The notes: generated by a model from the sequence alone, not told the origin. Positions 1 through 10,237 are shown, numbered from the stretch's first letter. The stretch: 64,000 nucleotides of DNA from Alcaligenes faecalis (GCF_002443155.1 NZ_CP023667.1:3658001-3722000), one strand, 5' to 3'. Translations and numbers: made by a program.

Positions 1-250
1 GGCGGCGGTCAGCTTCAACGTAGTATTTGCGGAATTGCTTTTCCAGCACGCCGTACATACGCTTGAGCTTTTGCTTTTCGCGCAGCTGCAGACCGAAGTC
101 AGACGTACGAGCACCGGAGGTGCGGCCGTGCTGACCAGGACGCGATTCCAGTTTGCACTTGGAATCCAGCGAGCGACGGGCGCTCTTCAAAAACAGATCG
201 GTACCCTCGCGACGCGAGAGCTTGCATTTTGGTCCAATATAACGAGCCAC
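1..250 (-). CDS. rpsD: 30S ribosomal protein S4, N-terminal part
   Basis: The first 83 codons of S4 are visible on the minus strand; the rest lies beyond the left edge. The start is GTG at 248-250, giving the N-terminus (M)[17 protein letters not shown], with a purine-rich ribosome binding site (GGGGAAGCGAA) just before it. S4 is a primary 16S rRNA binding protein that nucleates assembly of the 30S body and, in enterobacteria, is the feedback regulator of the alpha operon. It is the last visible gene of the rpsM-rpsK-rpsD group; rpoA and rplQ would be expected next but lie outside the window. Confidence 0.97.
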   Translation of the reverse strand, partial: MARYIGPKCKLSRREGTDLFLKSARRSLDSKCKLESRPGQHGRTSGARTSDFGLQLREKQKLKRMYGVLEKQFRKYYVEADRR

Positions 251-261
251 TTCGCTTCCCC

Positions 262-660
262 TTAGATGCGACGACGCTTGGGCGGACGGCAGCCGTTATG
301 CGGAACCGGTGTGATGTCTGCAATGCTGGTGATCTTGATACCCAGAGCATTCAGAGCACGCACAGACGATTCACGGCCTGGGCCGGGGCCCTTGATGCGA
401 ACTTCAAGATTTTTAATACCGTATTCCATGGCAGTACGGCCGGCTGTTTCAGCGGCAACCTGCGCGGCAAACGGCGTGGATTTACGAGAGCCTTTAAAGC
501 CCGCGCCACCCGACGTAGCCCAGGACAATGCGTTGCCCTGACGGTCAGTAATGGTGATGATCGTGTTGTTAAAAGAAGCGTGGACGTGAGCAATCCCGTC
601 CGACACGCTTTTTTTGACTTTCTTGCGTGCGCGTGAAGCGCTGCTAGAAGCTTTGGCCAT
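262..660 (-). CDS. rpsK: 30S ribosomal protein S11
   Basis: A 132-aa protein of normal length. The family pattern is clear: a basic N-terminus, [13 protein letters not shown] near residue 90, and the conserved C-terminus [19 protein letters not shown]11 sits on the platform of the 30S subunit near the E site. It ends 11 bp before the rpsD start and follows rpsM by 14 bp, so the three are one transcription unit. Confidence 0.99.
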   Translation of the reverse strand: MAKASSSASRARKKVKKSVSDGIAHVHASFNNTIITITDRQGNALSWATSGGAGFKGSRKSTPFAAQVAAETAGRTAMEYGIKNLEVRIKGPGPGRESSVRALNALGIKITSIADITPVPHNGCRPPKRRRI

Positions 661-674
661 CTTCTATTCCTCGA

Positions 675-1040
675 TTATTTCTTCAGGGACGCGGCGGCGC
701 GACGCGGACCTTTACGGGTGCGAGCGTTAGTGCGTGTACGTTGGCCGCGCACTGGCAGACCGCGACGATGACGCATGCCACGGTAAGTTCCCAAGTCAGC
801 CAAACGCTTGATCGAGAGCTGAACTTCACGACGCAGGTCACCTTCTACGGTGAACAGGCCGATCTGTTCGCGAATGCGCTCGAGTTCCGCGTCGGTCAGA
901 TCTTTGACCTTCTTGGAGTATTCAATACCCGATGCTTCGCAAATCTTGCGAGCGCGGGTGCGACCGATGCCGAAAATCGCGGTAAGACCGATTTCGGCGT
1001 GTTGATGCGGCGGGATGTTAATGCCGGCAATACGGGCCAT
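675..1040 (-). CDS. rpsM: 30S ribosomal protein S13
   Basis: A 121-aa protein beginning [20 protein letters not shown] and ending in the basic tail [14 protein letters not shown] that contacts P-site tRNA. S13 lies in the head of the small subunit and forms bridges to the 50S. It is first in the S13-S11-S4 run and is preceded by rpmJ with only about 36 bp between them. Confidence 0.99.
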   Translation of the reverse strand: MARIAGINIPPHQHAEIGLTAIFGIGRTRARKICEASGIEYSKKVKDLTDAELERIREQIGLFTVEGDLRREVQLSIKRLADLGTYRGMRHRRGLPVRGQRTRTNARTRKGPRRAAASLKK

Positions 1041-1076
1041 GGTTATTCCTTGTTAAATCGGTTGCGTTTCGGCAAC

Positions 1077-1190
1077 TTAGCCTTGACGCTGCTTATGACG
1101 TGGATCGGTGCAGATGACACGCACCACGCCATGACGTTTAATGATTTTGCAGTTGCGGCAGATCCGCTTTACTGATGCCATTACCTTCAT
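1077..1190 (-). CDS. rpmJ: 50S ribosomal protein L36
   Basis: A 37-aa ORF starting with ATG at 1188-1190 and stopping with TAA at 1077-1079. It encodes [17 protein letters not shown] followed by the C-terminal run [13 protein letters not shown]. The residues Cys11, Cys14, Cys27 and His32 form the zinc-binding set of the C+ form of L36. It lies between infA and rpsM, the usual place in betaproteobacteria. Confidence 0.97.
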   Translation of the reverse strand: MKVMASVKRICRNCKIIKRHGVVRVICTDPRHKQRQG

Positions 1191-1222
1191 GGTTTGACTC
1201 CTAGTTTCCTGTAACCGGCCGC

Positions 1223-1441
1223 TTATTTGGAGCGGAACACAATTCGTGCTCGGGATAGATCATAGGGCGTGAGCTCCACAGTGACCTTATCGCCCGGCAG
1301 AATCCGGATATAGTGCATACGCATTTTGCCTGAAATGTATCCGAGCACTACGTGACCATTTTCCAGCTTGACGCGAAAAGTTGCGTTGGGAAGGTTCTCA
1401 AGAACCTGTCCCTGCATTTGAATGACGTCGTCCTTTGCCAT
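1223..1441 (-). CDS. infA: Translation initiation factor IF-1
   Basis: A 72-aa single S1/OB-fold protein beginning [20 protein letters not shown] and ending in [13 protein letters not shown], the full length of bacterial IF-1. It binds the A site of the 30S subunit during initiation. It sits 9 bp after secY and 32 bp before rpmJ, so it is cotranscribed with the spc genes. Location in the spc operon rather than next to aat or clpA is typical of Burkholderiales and many other bacteria. Confidence 0.98.
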   Translation of the reverse strand: MAKDDVIQMQGQVLENLPNATFRVKLENGHVVLGYISGKMRMHYIRILPGDKVTVELTPYDLSRARIVFRSK

Positions 1442-1450
1442 TTTCGTGAA

Positions 1451-2776
1451 TTACCGCATCGGCAAGCTCGAGCCTTTGAAGTTAGCCTTCTTGAGCAGCG
1501 AGTCGTATTGTTGTGACATGACATAGGCCTGGGCCTGCGCCATGAAGTCCATGGTTACTACAACAATAATCAGCAAGGATGTGCCGCCAAAATAGAACGG
1601 TACATTCCAGCGCATTTGCAAGAACTCTGGCACCAGACACACCAAGGTAATGTAGATTGCACCGGCCAAAGTCAAACGCATCAAGATCTTGTCGATATAA
1701 CGCGCTGTCTGATCACCGGGACGAATACCTGGTACGAAAGCTCCACTCTTTTTCAGGTTGTCTGCAGTTTCGCGGCTGTTGAACACCAGGGCCGTGTAGA
1801 AAAAGCAGAACAAAATGATCAGCGCGGAGAACAAAGTAATGTAAAGCGGCTGACGCGGCGACAAAGCAGCCTCGATTTCACGCAACCAACCCAGACCGGG
1901 TGTGCTGGAGAACCAATTAGCAATTGTCGCTGGCAACAGAATGATGGACGAAGCGAAGATCGGAGGGATCACGCCAGCCATGTTCAGTTTCAGCGGCAAA
2001 TGCGAGCTTTGACCACCATAGATACGGTTACCTACTTGCCGTTTGGCGTAGTTGACCGTGATACGACGCTGACCACGCTCGACAAAGACGACGAAGTACG
2101 TGACGGCGGCTACTAAAACGAGGATAAACAGTGCCGATAGAATCGACATGGAATCCGTACGCACCAGATCAAGCATGCCGCCCAAAGCATTGGGCAAACC
2201 CGCTACGATACCGGCGAAGATCAGGATGGAAATACCATTACCCAATCCACGTTCAGTGATTTGTTCACCCAGCCACATGACGAACATGGTGCCAGTGACC
2301 AGTGTTACCACTGTCGTGAAGCGAAACAGCATCCCTGGGTCGATAACCAGACCGGGCTGCGATTCTAGAGCGATGGAAATCCCAACTCCCTGGAACAAAG
2401 CCAAAAAGACCGTTCCGTAACGGGTGTATTGCGTGATCTTGCGACGACCCGACTCACCCTCTTTCTTGATTGCTTCCAGCGTGGGCACCACAGCGGTCAT
2501 CAATTGCATGATGATGGACGCAGAGATGTAGGGCATGATTCCCAGTGCGAACACTGAGAATCGCTCTAAAGCACCACCGGAGAACATGTTAAACAAACCC
2601 AGAATACCACTCTGGTTTTGAGTAAACAGTTCGGACAAGGCATCAGGATTGATGCCTGGTACCGGAATGTGCGTACCCAAGCGGTAGACAATCAGGGCGA
2701 GCAACAGGAAAACGAGACGACGTTTCAAATCGCCGTAGCGCGGACCCGACTTACTCTGTGCCTGAGCTTTTGCCAC
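1451..2776 (-). CDS. secY: Protein translocase subunit SecY
   Basis: A 441-aa polytopic membrane protein with the expected ten hydrophobic segments, starting near residue 18. It is the channel of the SecYEG translocon for export and membrane insertion. Family landmarks include [12 protein letters not shown] after the first cytoplasmic segment, [22 protein letters not shown] at the plug/TM2 region, and the cytoplasmic loop containing [19 protein letters not shown]. It lies in the spc operon between rplO and infA with short gaps, as in most bacteria. Confidence 0.99.
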   Translation of the reverse strand: MAKAQAQSKSGPRYGDLKRRLVFLLLALIVYRLGTHIPVPGINPDALSELFTQNQSGILGLFNMFSGGALERFSVFALGIMPYISASIIMQLMTAVVPTLEAIKKEGESGRRKITQYTRYGTVFLALFQGVGISIALESQPGLVIDPGMLFRFTTVVTLVTGTMFVMWLGEQITERGLGNGISILIFAGIVAGLPNALGGMLDLVRTDSMSILSALFILVLVAAVTYFVVFVERGQRRITVNYAKRQVGNRIYGGQSSHLPLKLNMAGVIPPIFASSIILLPATIANWFSSTPGLGWLREIEAALSPRQPLYITLFSALIILFCFFYTALVFNSRETADNLKKSGAFVPGIRPGDQTARYIDKILMRLTLAGAIYITLVCLVPEFLQMRWNVPFYFGGTSLLIIVVVTMDFMAQAQAYVMSQQYDSLLKKANFKGSSLPMR

Positions 2777-2788
2777 CGTGACCCCTTT

Positions 2789-3229
2789 TTATTCCAGCGA
2801 GCCGCCGGCTGCTTCGATCGCGGCGCGAGCGCCGGCCGTTGCATTAATGCCTTTCAGCGCAACTTTACGGGAAAGTTCACCGGACTTGATGACTTTAGCG
2901 TAACGCACCATTTGGCCAACCACGCCAGCCTGCTTCAGTGCCTGGACGTCGATAACTTCGGCATCCATTTTTTGCAGTTCGGACAGACGTACTTCTGCGT
3001 ACAGGTGGTCGTCCAGGGTGGTGAAACCACGCTTGGGCAAACGACGTTGCAAAGGCATTTGACCGCCTTCGAAACCGACTTTATGAAAACCACCCGAGCG
3101 GGATTTTTGGCCTTTATGACCACGTCCGCCGGTTTTGCCCAAGCCGGAACCGACACCGCGACCAACACGACGTGCTGCGTGTTTGGCGCCAGCGGCGGGC
3201 TTGAGATTGTTTAATTGCAATTCAGACAT
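2789..3229 (-). CDS. rplO: 50S ribosomal protein L15
   Basis: A 146-aa protein with the typical Gly/Arg-rich N-terminal extension ([21 protein letters not shown]), which threads into 23S rRNA, and a C-terminal globular domain. It is a late-assembly protein of the large subunit. It is placed between rpmD and secY as in the canonical spc operon. Confidence 0.99.
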   Translation of the reverse strand: MSELQLNNLKPAAGAKHAARRVGRGVGSGLGKTGGRGHKGQKSRSGGFHKVGFEGGQMPLQRRLPKRGFTTLDDHLYAEVRLSELQKMDAEVIDVQALKQAGVVGQMVRYAKVIKSGELSRKVALKGINATAGARAAIEAAGGSLE

Positions 3230-3240
3230 CCCGATTCCTT

Positions 3241-3426
3241 TCAGGCTTCCGAGACCGTAACCAGATAATCCACCTTGCGGATCATCCCACGAACCTCAGG
3301 AGTATCAACCAATACACGGCTGGTGTTGACTCGGCGCAGACCCAGGCCGCGAACGGTGTCGCGATGGCTTTGCTTTGTGCCGATGACCGAACGCACCAAC
3401 GTAACTTTGATTTGTTTCTGTGCCAT
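3241..3426 (-). CDS. rpmD: 50S ribosomal protein L30
   Basis: A 61-aa protein with the L30 fold signature [19 protein letters not shown] and RGLGLRRVN. Length and position between rpsE and rplO (3 bp from rpsE, 11 bp from rplO) match the spc operon. L30 binds near domain II of 23S rRNA. Confidence 0.98.
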   Translation of the reverse strand: MAQKQIKVTLVRSVIGTKQSHRDTVRGLGLRRVNTSRVLVDTPEVRGMIRKVDYLVTVSEA

Positions 3427-3429
3427 GAC

Positions 3430-3951
3430 TTACCCCAGAATTTCTTCAACTGTCTTGCCGCGCTTGGCAGCAATGTCAGCAGGTGTCGAGCAAGCACGCA
3501 AACCGTTCAATGTAGCGCGAACCATGTTGTATGGGTTGCTGGAACCCAGGCTCTTGGCTACGACGTTGCGAACGCCCATCACTTCGAAGATAGCGCGCAT
3601 TGGGCCACCGGCGATAACGCCAGTACCTTCAGCTGCGGGAGAGATCAGAACGGTAGCTGCACCGTGCTTACCAACTACGGTGTGATGCAAGGTGCCGTTC
3701 TTCAGAGGCACTTTGATCAGACCACGACGGGCCTGTTCCATTGCCTTCTGAACAGCAACGGGTACTTCGCGGGCTTTGCCCTTACCCATGCCGATGCGAC
3801 CATCGCCATCACCGACTACGGCCAGCGAAGCAAAGCTCATGGTGCGACCACCTTTAACGACTTTGCTGACGCGGTTGACCGCAATCATCTTTTCTTTCAG
3901 GCCGTCATCGCGCTCTTGCTCTGGAGCCTGTCTGCCTTGTGCTTTAGCCAT
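3430..3951 (-). CDS. rpsE: 30S ribosomal protein S5
   Basis: A 173-aa protein with an N-terminal double-stranded RNA-binding-like domain ([23 protein letters not shown] region, residues 15-80) and the C-terminal S5 fold. It lines the mRNA entry channel and affects decoding accuracy. It follows rplR by 12 bp. Confidence 0.99.
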   Translation of the reverse strand: MAKAQGRQAPEQERDDGLKEKMIAVNRVSKVVKGGRTMSFASLAVVGDGDGRIGMGKGKAREVPVAVQKAMEQARRGLIKVPLKNGTLHHTVVGKHGAATVLISPAAEGTGVIAGGPMRAIFEVMGVRNVVAKSLGSSNPYNMVRATLNGLRACSTPADIAAKRGKTVEEILG

Positions 3952-3963
3952 TTGATAATTCCT

Positions 3964-4317
3964 TTAGAATTTCAAGCCGGCTTCACGCGCGGCCTCGGCC
4001 AGCGCTTTCACGCGGCCATGGTAACGGAAGCCCGAGCGGTCAAAAGCAACCGTCTCGATGCCCGCAGCCTTCGCCTTTTCGGCGACGCGCTTGCCAACCA
4101 GGCTGGCTGCCGCTACGTTGCTGCCAACGGCCAATTCTTTGCGAACTTCGGTCTCGACAGTGGAAGCACTGACCAGAACGCGGTCGCCTTCGGGCGAGAT
4201 GATGCTCGCGTAAATATGCGTATTCGTGCGATGCACCGACAGGCGGTGTACGCGCAGTTCGGCGATCTTGCGGCGAGTAGCCACTGCACGACGCATACGG
4301 GATTGTTTCTTGTCCAT
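3964..4317 (-). CDS. rplR: 50S ribosomal protein L18
   Basis: A 117-aa 5S rRNA-binding protein. The basic N-terminus ([18 protein letters not shown]) and the C-terminal motif [25 protein letters not shown] are diagnostic. It is located between rplF and rpsE in canonical order. Confidence 0.98.
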   Translation of the reverse strand: MDKKQSRMRRAVATRRKIAELRVHRLSVHRTNTHIYASIISPEGDRVLVSASTVETEVRKELAVGSNVAAASLVGKRVAEKAKAAGIETVAFDRSGFRYHGRVKALAEAAREAGLKF

Positions 4318-4338
4318 GATTCGTCCTTGCCTGCGGGC

Positions 4339-4872
4339 TTATTTCTTCTTGGTTTCCTTGAGGATGACGCGTTCGCCGACGTAACGTACACCCTTGCCTT
4401 TGTAAGGCTCTGGTGGACGATAGCCACGAATTTCAGCGGCAACCTGACCAACCACCTGCTTGTTCGAGCCCTTGATCACGACTTCCGTCGGAGTTGGGCA
4501 CTCGGCTTTGATGCCTTCAGGCAGGTCGTGCACGATGTCGTGCGAGAAACCCAGTTGCAACTTCAAGGCATTACCCTGGACGGAGGCACGGAAACCCACG
4601 CCAACCAGACTCAGCTTGCGTTCGAAACCGGCGCTCACGCCAACAACCATGTTGTTGACCAGTTGACGCACGGTGCCGGACATTGCGTTTGCGTGACGAG
4701 TTTCGTTCGCAGGCACAAAAGACAGCTGACCGTCTTGAAGTTCAATGGTGACGTCGCCAGTCAGAGGTTGAACCAAAGTGCCCAGAGGGCCTTTGACCGT
4801 GATCTGATCAGCGGCAATGTTCGTTTCTACGCCTTTAGGCAGGGAAACGGGATACTTAGCGATACGTGACAT
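4339..4872 (-). CDS. rplF: 50S ribosomal protein L6
   Basis: A 177-aa protein with the two repeated L6 domains and the C-terminal motif [13 protein letters not shown], which binds near the sarcin-ricin loop. The start ATG at 4872 is preceded by a GGAGAA ribosome binding site. It follows rpsH by 12 bp. Confidence 0.99.
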   Translation of the reverse strand: MSRIAKYPVSLPKGVETNIAADQITVKGPLGTLVQPLTGDVTIELQDGQLSFVPANETRHANAMSGTVRQLVNNMVVGVSAGFERKLSLVGVGFRASVQGNALKLQLGFSHDIVHDLPEGIKAECPTPTEVVIKGSNKQVVGQVAAEIRGYRPPEPYKGKGVRYVGERVILKETKKK

Positions 4873-4884
4873 ATGATGTTCTCC

Positions 4885-5280
4885 TTATGCCACGTAGCAC
4901 AGCACTTCGCCACCGACGCCAGCTGCACGTGCTTTGCGATCGGTCATCACGCCGCGAGACGTCGACACGATTGCAACACCCAAGCCGTTCATGACTTGAG
5001 GGATGTTTGTGCTGCCTTTGTAGATGCGCAGTCCAGGACGCGAAACGCGGTCGATGCGCTCGATGACTGGCTGGCCGGCATAGTATTTCAGGGTGACTTC
5101 CAGCTCTGGCTTGGCTTTTTCGCCAACGATGCGGAAATCTTCGATGTAGCCTTCGTCTTTCAGCACAGCAGCAATAGCTGCTTTCAGCTTCGAGGAGGGC
5201 ATGCTGACCGATGTCTTGTTGACCATTTGCGCGTTACGCACGCGGGTCAACATATCGGCGATTGGATCGCTCATGCTCAT
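4885..5280 (-). CDS. rpsH: 30S ribosomal protein S8
   Basis: A 131-aa protein beginning [20 protein letters not shown] and ending with [26 protein letters not shown], both S8 signatures. S8 binds helix 21 of 16S rRNA and in E. coli is the translational repressor of the spc operon. It follows rpsN by 11 bp. Confidence 0.99.
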   Translation of the reverse strand: MSMSDPIADMLTRVRNAQMVNKTSVSMPSSKLKAAIAAVLKDEGYIEDFRIVGEKAKPELEVTLKYYAGQPVIERIDRVSRPGLRIYKGSTNIPQVMNGLGVAIVSTSRGVMTDRKARAAGVGGEVLCYVA

Positions 5281-5291
5281 GTGTATTTCTC

Positions 5292-5597
5292 CTACCAGCT
5301 GGCCTTGGTCATACCGGGGATCTCGCCGCGCATTGCCATTTCGCGCACTTTATGGCGAGTCAAACCGAATTTCTTGAAAACACCACGAGGGCGACCGGTG
5401 ATAACGCAACGGTTGCGTTGACGGGTCGGGTTCGCGTTGCGTGGCAATTGTTGCAACTGCAAACGAGCTTCGTAGCGCTCTTCGTCAGACTTGGACTGGT
5501 CGTCAATAGTCGCTTTCAGTGCTGCACGCTTGGCGGCGAATTTCTCAGCCAGCTTGGCGCGCTTGATGTCGCGATTGATGAGGGAAAGTTTAGCCAC
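5292..5597 (-). CDS. rpsN: 30S ribosomal protein S14 (zinc-independent type)
   Basis: A 101-aa long-form S14 with the motif [12 protein letters not shown] and the C-terminus [17 protein letters not shown]. Only one cysteine is present in the core, so this is the C-minus form that does not bind zinc. It lies between rplE and rpsH. Confidence 0.99.
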   Translation of the reverse strand: MAKLSLINRDIKRAKLAEKFAAKRAALKATIDDQSKSDEERYEARLQLQQLPRNANPTRQRNRCVITGRPRGVFKKFGLTRHKVREMAMRGEIPGMTKASW

Positions 5598-5607
5598 GTT
5601 GCGCCCC

Positions 5608-6147
5608 TTAGTTGCGGAACGGGAAGCTGAACGCGCTAAGCAGCGCCTTGGCCTCTTCGTCCGTCTTGGCAGAAGTAGTGATGCTGATGTTCAGACCACG
5701 CACTGCGTCGATTTTGTCGTACTCGATTTCGGGGAAAATGATTTGCTCTTTAACCCCCATGTTGTAGTTGCCACGGCCGTCAAACGCACGACCCGACACA
5801 CCACGGAAGTCACGAACGCGTGGCAGAGCCACAGCGACCAGACGATCCAGGAATTCGTACATGCGTTGACCGCGCAGGGTCACCATACAACCGATCGGGT
5901 AATCTTCGCGAATCTTAAAACCGGCAATAGCTTTGCGGGTTTTCGTGATAACGGGCTTTTGACCAGCAATTTTGGTCATGTCCGATACCGCGTTCTCGAT
6001 AATCTTCTTGTCAGCAACCGCTTCCGAGACACCCATGTTCAGAGTGATCTTGGTGATGCGGGGTACTTCCATAATGCTCTTGTACTCGAACTGCTTTTGC
6101 AGGTCGGCAACCACTTTTTCGCGGTAGAACTCTTGTAAACGTGTCAT
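5608..6147 (-). CDS. rplE: 50S ribosomal protein L5
   Basis: A 179-aa protein with the L5 motifs [15 protein letters not shown] and [20 protein letters not shown]. It binds 5S rRNA and contacts P-site tRNA in the central protuberance. It is in canonical order 12 bp after rplX. Confidence 0.99.
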   Translation of the reverse strand: MTRLQEFYREKVVADLQKQFEYKSIMEVPRITKITLNMGVSEAVADKKIIENAVSDMTKIAGQKPVITKTRKAIAGFKIREDYPIGCMVTLRGQRMYEFLDRLVAVALPRVRDFRGVSGRAFDGRGNYNMGVKEQIIFPEIEYDKIDAVRGLNISITTSAKTDEEAKALLSAFSFPFRN

Positions 6148-6159
6148 GTTATCCGCCCC

Positions 6160-6480
6160 TTAAGCCTTGGCGCCAACGGCTTTGCCGCTGGAACGATAAA
6201 CACGCGTCTTCTGACCGTCGATCACCTGGATACCAACGCGGTCGCCCTTGCCGGTTTCTGGGTTGAACAGTGCAACGTTCGAGATGTGGATAGGCATGGT
6301 CTTGTCGACGATACCACCCTGCGTGCCAGCCATAGGATTGGCTTTAACGTGTTTTTTGACTACGTTGATGCCTTCCACGATAACGTGGTCTGCATCGACG
6401 CGTTGCAGTACTGTGCCACGGCGTTTTTTATCACGGCCGGTCAGCACAATAACTTCGTCGCCTTTACGAATTTTTTGCAT
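6160..6480 (-). CDS. rplX: 50S ribosomal protein L24
   Basis: A 106-aa protein with an N-terminal KOW motif ([20 protein letters not shown]). L24 is one of the two assembly-initiator proteins of the 50S subunit. It follows rplN by 13 bp. Confidence 0.99.
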   Translation of the reverse strand: MQKIRKGDEVIVLTGRDKKRRGTVLQRVDADHVIVEGINVVKKHVKANPMAGTQGGIVDKTMPIHISNVALFNPETGKGDRVGIQVIDGQKTRVYRSSGKAVGAKA

Positions 6481-6493
6481 TTTTTCGCGCTCC

Positions 6494-6862
6494 TTACAGC
6501 ACTTCGGGAGCCAAGGACACGATCTTCATGAACTTCTCGGTACGCAGTTCACGCGTAACGGGTCCGAAGATACGGGTGCCGATGGGTTCCAGCTTGGCAT
6601 TGAGCAATACGGCGGCATTGCCACCGAAACGAATCAGCGAACCGTCTTTACGGCGCACGCCCTTAGCGGTACGAACCACTACAGCGTTGTAGATTTCGCC
6701 TTTTTTGACGCGTCCGCGCGGGGCCGCTTCTTTAACGGTAACTTTGATGATGTCACCAATTGCGGCATAACGGCGCTTCGAGCCGCCCAGCACCTTGATG
6801 CACATTACGGAACGCGCACCTGTGTTGTCGGCCACGTCCAGCGTGGTCTGCATTTGAATCAT
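6494..6862 (-). CDS. rplN: 50S ribosomal protein L14
   Basis: A 122-aa protein of the usual length, starting [20 protein letters not shown] and containing the L14 signature region [22 protein letters not shown]. It is the first gene of the spc part. In the standard arrangement rpsQ would lie just upstream, but here the next upstream gene is lapD, and rpsQ is 45.6 kb away. A promoter-like sequence is found about 240 bp upstream. Confidence 0.99.
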   Translation of the reverse strand: MIQMQTTLDVADNTGARSVMCIKVLGGSKRRYAAIGDIIKVTVKEAAPRGRVKKGEIYNAVVVRTAKGVRRKDGSLIRFGGNAAVLLNAKLEPIGTRIFGPVTRELRTEKFMKIVSLAPEVL

Positions 6863-7140
6863 GATTTTTCCTGTTCCAACTTAATTGCAACGATCCAGCC
6901 AAAATGACTGGGTCACACAACCAGTTTTGGTCCCGTCAGATTCGGATCCAGCCAGTTCGATACCGTAAACCCGATCTCGATCTGGTCCGGCAAGCCGAAC
7001 CCTAGGTTGAAATCTTGCGAGAGACAAAACGTTGTATTACCAACTTCAATCCGGATAGGCGACTAAGCCTCTCCGGTCAAAATAAAGAGGTAAGCCACAT
7101 ATACTAGCAAATAAGCCCCAGAAAAACAAGGATTTATTTG
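6863..7140 (-). other. Leader/intergenic region between lapD and rplN
   Basis: A 278-bp region without an ORF. On the minus strand it would form a leader of roughly 230 nt before rplN if the promoter at 7101-7129 is used. I see no clear intrinsic terminator behind lapD, so readthrough from the Lap genes into rplN is possible. It marks one edge of the break in the ribosomal cluster. Confidence 0.6.
7101..7129 (-). promoter_or_regulatory. Promoter-like sequence for the rplN (spc) operon
   Basis: On the minus strand TTGTTT at 7124-7129 is followed after 17 bp by TAGTAT at 7101-7106, and the latter is preceded by TGC, giving an extended -10 (TGCTAGTAT). It lies immediately after the lapD stop codon. 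Because the usual upstream S10 genes are absent here, a promoter in this place is needed for the spc genes. This is a motif reading, not a mapped start site. Confidence 0.5.
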
Positions 7141-9081
7141 CTAAGGCCTTGGCACGACGGCGTTTTCGCGCAACAACTCGTCCAGCTGGGCACTATTGCC
7201 GGTTCGCGTTACCCGGCGCAAACCAATCCCCAATTCCTGCAGGCTTTGCAGGAAGGCCGTCAGCAAATGCCGGCCTCCTACTTCAGCCTGCAGCGTCTGG
7301 GCACGCTCATCGTCCAGGACAATATATTTGAGCGCCATCATGTGCAGCCACAGGATCGACTCGGGCTGTTCCAGAACACGACGCAAACCAAACTGCACAC
7401 CCAAGGGGCGCAATTTATCCACAAAAGCCACCGTTTCCACGTCGTGTTCGCTCAGGCAATAGGCATCCAGTTCAATAATCAGACGCTGGGCCCTGTCACC
7501 GGCCTTGGCCAGAACCTGGGCTACCTGGTCCGCAAACCCCGGCTTGATCACCGAAGCCCACGACACACGAACACTCAGATAATCGTCGTTATTGGCCAGC
7601 CAGTCGCTGGCCAGCTCCATTGTGCGCAAGTCGCACTGTCCCGACAGGCCCAGGCGCACCGCTACAGGAATGAACAGATACGCGGGCAAACTGGCCTGCT
7701 CGGGCTGCTCGGGCAATAAACTCAAGGTGGCATCATGGATCTGACCTGTCTGACCCCAGACTTCGACGCCCGGCTTCACATTCAGTTCAATTCGGCCCTG
7801 CGCCAAACCCCGCTCGATACGTGAATGCCATTCCTGCTCGCCAATAGAAGAGCTGGCCTCAGCATGCGCCCCTTCAGACGGACGGTACTCCACCTCTTGA
7901 TGCCCTGCCCCTTCGGCACGCATCAGGGCATTGTCCAGGCGTGTCATCACAGCGCTGAGGGAATCATGGCCTTCGTAGTTAGTCATGGCCATGGACCAAC
8001 GGCACAGACTGCCATCCTTGAGTGGCTGACGCAGCTCTTGCAAGGCCTTGCGCAGCTCCTGGGCAAACCCCATTACCTGGGGACCCGTCTGGCCCTTGAG
8101 CAACACAATAAAGTCAGAGCCATTCAAACGAGCCAGATCACCTGCATCCATGCCATTTTTCTGCAATAGCTCGGTACAGCGCTGGGTAACCAGCTTCAAC
8201 CAGGCATCCACGGCATCGCGTGACAAGGAGGTATTCAATGGCAGCAAGTCCCGCTGACGGAACAGCAGCACGTGGCCGCCTTCGTTTTGCTGCAGTACCT
8301 GACGGAACAGGTTCACGAAATACTTGCGATTGGCCAGCCCGGTCACCGGATCGCAGTTCAACTCCAGCTGCAACTGCTCGATTCGGGCATTTTGCTCCTG
8401 ACTGCTGACACGGATACGCTTTTGCACTGTGCTCAAAGTATGTGTCACGGCTTCCAGCTCACGAATCGTGCGTACTTTCTTGCGACTGGGCACAGATTCG
8501 TGTTGATCCATCTGTTGCAGCTCGAACTGTACATGCTCGCGCAGAGCCCGGCGCAACCAGGCCATGACCATCAAGACAAACACGCCCCAGGCAATCCCGG
8601 CACCCAGCACCAGCAAGGTGACGCGCACAAAACTTTTCCACAAACTGGCGCGGGCGTACTCATCGGCGGGTTTGACTTCGATTGTGCCAATCTGGTTCCA
8701 GCCATTGCTGACATGAGCCGAAGCCACAGGTACATCAACAGGCAAAGAGTTGGCGAACCACGAAGGCGAAGATCCACTGAGCTGCGATTCTTGCTGAGTA
8801 CTACGCTCCACCAAGACCGTATCGGAGGTGTCAACAAAGCGGATGCGCTCAAACTGCCCGGTATCGTACAAGGCCGCGATCAGCAGCTCCTGCGTCACCG
8901 GGTCCTGGTTGCTGGGCTGGGACAAGGTCAAGGCCAGTGAAGTCGCAGCCGACTCACCCTGAGCCTGCAACTGACTGCTCAAGTACTGCCTTGCCGAATC
9001 AACGCTGAACCACAGCGTACCAATCAAGATGGCAAGAATCGCGCACGAGACACTTAGCAGGAGCTGTTTAAGTAAAGACAT
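7141..9081 (-). CDS. lapD: LapD-type c-di-GMP receptor (inner membrane)
   Basis: A 646-aa protein read from ATG 9081, which has a GGAAGCG ribosome binding site; an in-frame ATG 39 bp upstream lacks one. Order: TM1 (about residues 5-25), periplasmic LapD_MoxY_N-like sensor (26-150), TM2 (about 152-174), HAMP/signalling helix, GGDEF-like domain and C-terminal EAL-like domain. The GGDEF motif is replaced by NGSDF (residues 320-324) and the EAL motif region reads HDATL (449-453), so neither catalytic site looks intact. This matches known LapD proteins, which bind c-di-GMP through the EAL domain and sequester LapG. It lies 99 bp downstream of lapG and is the last gene of the Lap locus. Confidence 0.93.
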   Translation of the reverse strand: MSLLKQLLLSVSCAILAILIGTLWFSVDSARQYLSSQLQAQGESAATSLALTLSQPSNQDPVTQELLIAALYDTGQFERIRFVDTSDTVLVERSTQQESQLSGSSPSWFANSLPVDVPVASAHVSNGWNQIGTIEVKPADEYARASLWKSFVRVTLLVLGAGIAWGVFVLMVMAWLRRALREHVQFELQQMDQHESVPSRKKVRTIRELEAVTHTLSTVQKRIRVSSQEQNARIEQLQLELNCDPVTGLANRKYFVNLFRQVLQQNEGGHVLLFRQRDLLPLNTSLSRDAVDAWLKLVTQRCTELLQKNGMDAGDLARLNGSDFIVLLKGQTGPQVMGFAQELRKALQELRQPLKDGSLCRWSMAMTNYEGHDSLSAVMTRLDNALMRAEGAGHQEVEYRPSEGAHAEASSSIGEQEWHSRIERGLAQGRIELNVKPGVEVWGQTGQIHDATLSLLPEQPEQASLPAYLFIPVAVRLGLSGQCDLRTMELASDWLANNDDYLSVRVSWASVIKPGFADQVAQVLAKAGDRAQRLIIELDAYCLSEHDVETVAFVDKLRPLGVQFGLRRVLEQPESILWLHMMALKYIVLDDERAQTLQAEVGGRHLLTAFLQSLQELGIGLRRVTRTGNSAQLDELLRENAVVPRP

Positions 9082-9180
9082 AGCGCTTCCGTATATTCCA
9101 TAAATTCTGGTCTGGCCCACCCCACAAGGGTGTCCTGGGATGTAGTTTGATCAGCACCGAGCCCAAGGGCTGGCGCATCA

Positions 9181-9870
9181 TCAAGGAACAAACCCTTCCT
9201 TACGCATTTTTTCCAGCAAGCCACGCCAGCGGCTGATACTGTCTACCGAACCTTTCTGGGCGTTACCGACATACACCCCTTGGGAGTTGAAGCTGAACAC
9301 AGGGGTCAAATCAGGGCGCTGGCTGGCGGGGCGAATCGAGCCGCTTAAATTATCCAGCAATAAAGGCTCGGACTGCGGTGTGGGGTAGTAGCCCAGCACC
9401 ATGTGCGCAATACTCTGGCCACCTACCTGGGCTCGTACGTAAATCAAACGGAGCTTTTCATTGGGTACGCCCAAGTGCAACAAGGAAAAATACTTGCCGA
9501 TGACAAAGTCCTCGCAGTCAGCTGCCGCTTTGCCCAACGTCTCGACAGGCGTGGCCCAGTAATCCAGCTGGCCCCAAATATGAATGTCCTCGCCAGCCAT
9601 CACATTCATATTCCAGAAATCATTGACGGCATCCAGCTGACGACGCTCGCTGAAACCTCGGGCAGACTCCAGATTGGCCATCCACCGATCCACAGCAGTA
9701 CCGGCACGGGCGCCAAAGCGGGAGACGGCGGTCTGGCGAATCTTGCTGACCTCGAACTGCAAGGCAGGCGCCGACAAAGGCAGCCACACCAAAACCAGCA
9801 GTGTGACCAGCACAAACAGCGCAATCCTAGATCGAAGAAAAAGGCGTAGCCAGGCAAGAGACAAGAGCAC
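9181..9870 (-). CDS. lapG: LapG-type periplasmic cysteine protease
   Basis: A 229-aa bacterial transglutaminase-like cysteine proteinase (COG3672 family). The N-terminal hydrophobic segment (residues 8-35) acts as a signal peptide. The catalytic triad is visible as Cys119 in AADCEDF, His156 in SIAHMVLGY and Asp173 in LLLDNLSG. By family knowledge LapG cuts the N-terminal retention module of a LapA-type adhesin and is inhibited when c-di-GMP-loaded LapD binds it. The start is probably GTG at 9868-9870, with GGGA upstream; a slightly different start is possible. It lies between the adhesin and lapD on the same strand. Confidence 0.93.
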   Translation of the reverse strand: MLLSLAWLRLFLRSRIALFVLVTLLVLVWLPLSAPALQFEVSKIRQTAVSRFGARAGTAVDRWMANLESARGFSERRQLDAVNDFWNMNVMAGEDIHIWGQLDYWATPVETLGKAAADCEDFVIGKYFSLLHLGVPNEKLRLIYVRAQVGGQSIAHMVLGYYPTPQSEPLLLDNLSGSIRPASQRPDLTPVFSFNSQGVYVGNAQKGSVDSISRWRGLLEKMRKEGFVP

Positions 9871-10237
9871 GTCAATCCCAAATAAGCAAACCCTTATAAC
9901 GGCGTTATAGCTTGCCTATTTAGTGAACGCTTGGCAATCGACAACACGCCTAGTCCCTCTCTATATAGAGCAGGCGGTTAAACGGCCTCGAACCACTCCT
10001 GCGAAAAGCAACAACTGGTCTACAAAACCGCAGGGTCAACGCTTAACCGCTCAGTCTGAGCCAACAATCCTGCTGCATGCACCCTCTTTCCTGTGACACA
10101 TCACGATCATAGTCACAAATGCCAAGCGCCCACTATTGGCGCTGACGACAAGCTGCAGACATAAAAAAACCCCACAAACCAAAAAGGCTTGTGGGGTTTG
10201 GGCACTACCCACAGATAGTGCCTATCCGGTGAACAGC
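9871..10237. other. Intergenic region between adhesin gene and lapG
   Basis: A 367-bp region with no credible gene. It contains the adhesin terminator at 10163-10199 and, 25-40 bp upstream of the lapG start, a palindrome TATAACGGCGTTATA (9895-9909) that could be an operator or part of a promoter. lapG is therefore probably transcribed separately from the adhesin. Confidence 0.6.
10163..10199 (-). terminator. Rho-independent terminator of the adhesin gene
   Basis: On the minus strand a 14-bp stem (10186-10199 with 10167-10180, one mismatch, loop of five bases) is followed by a run of seven T. It lies about 40 bp after the adhesin stop codon. Confidence 0.9.

Noticed and set aside
3364..4869. 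A 501-codon plus-strand open frame across ribosomal genes
   Set aside because: It lies opposite rpsE, rplR and rplF, which are certain. The same applies to long plus-strand frames at 52787-54730 and 55928-57184.
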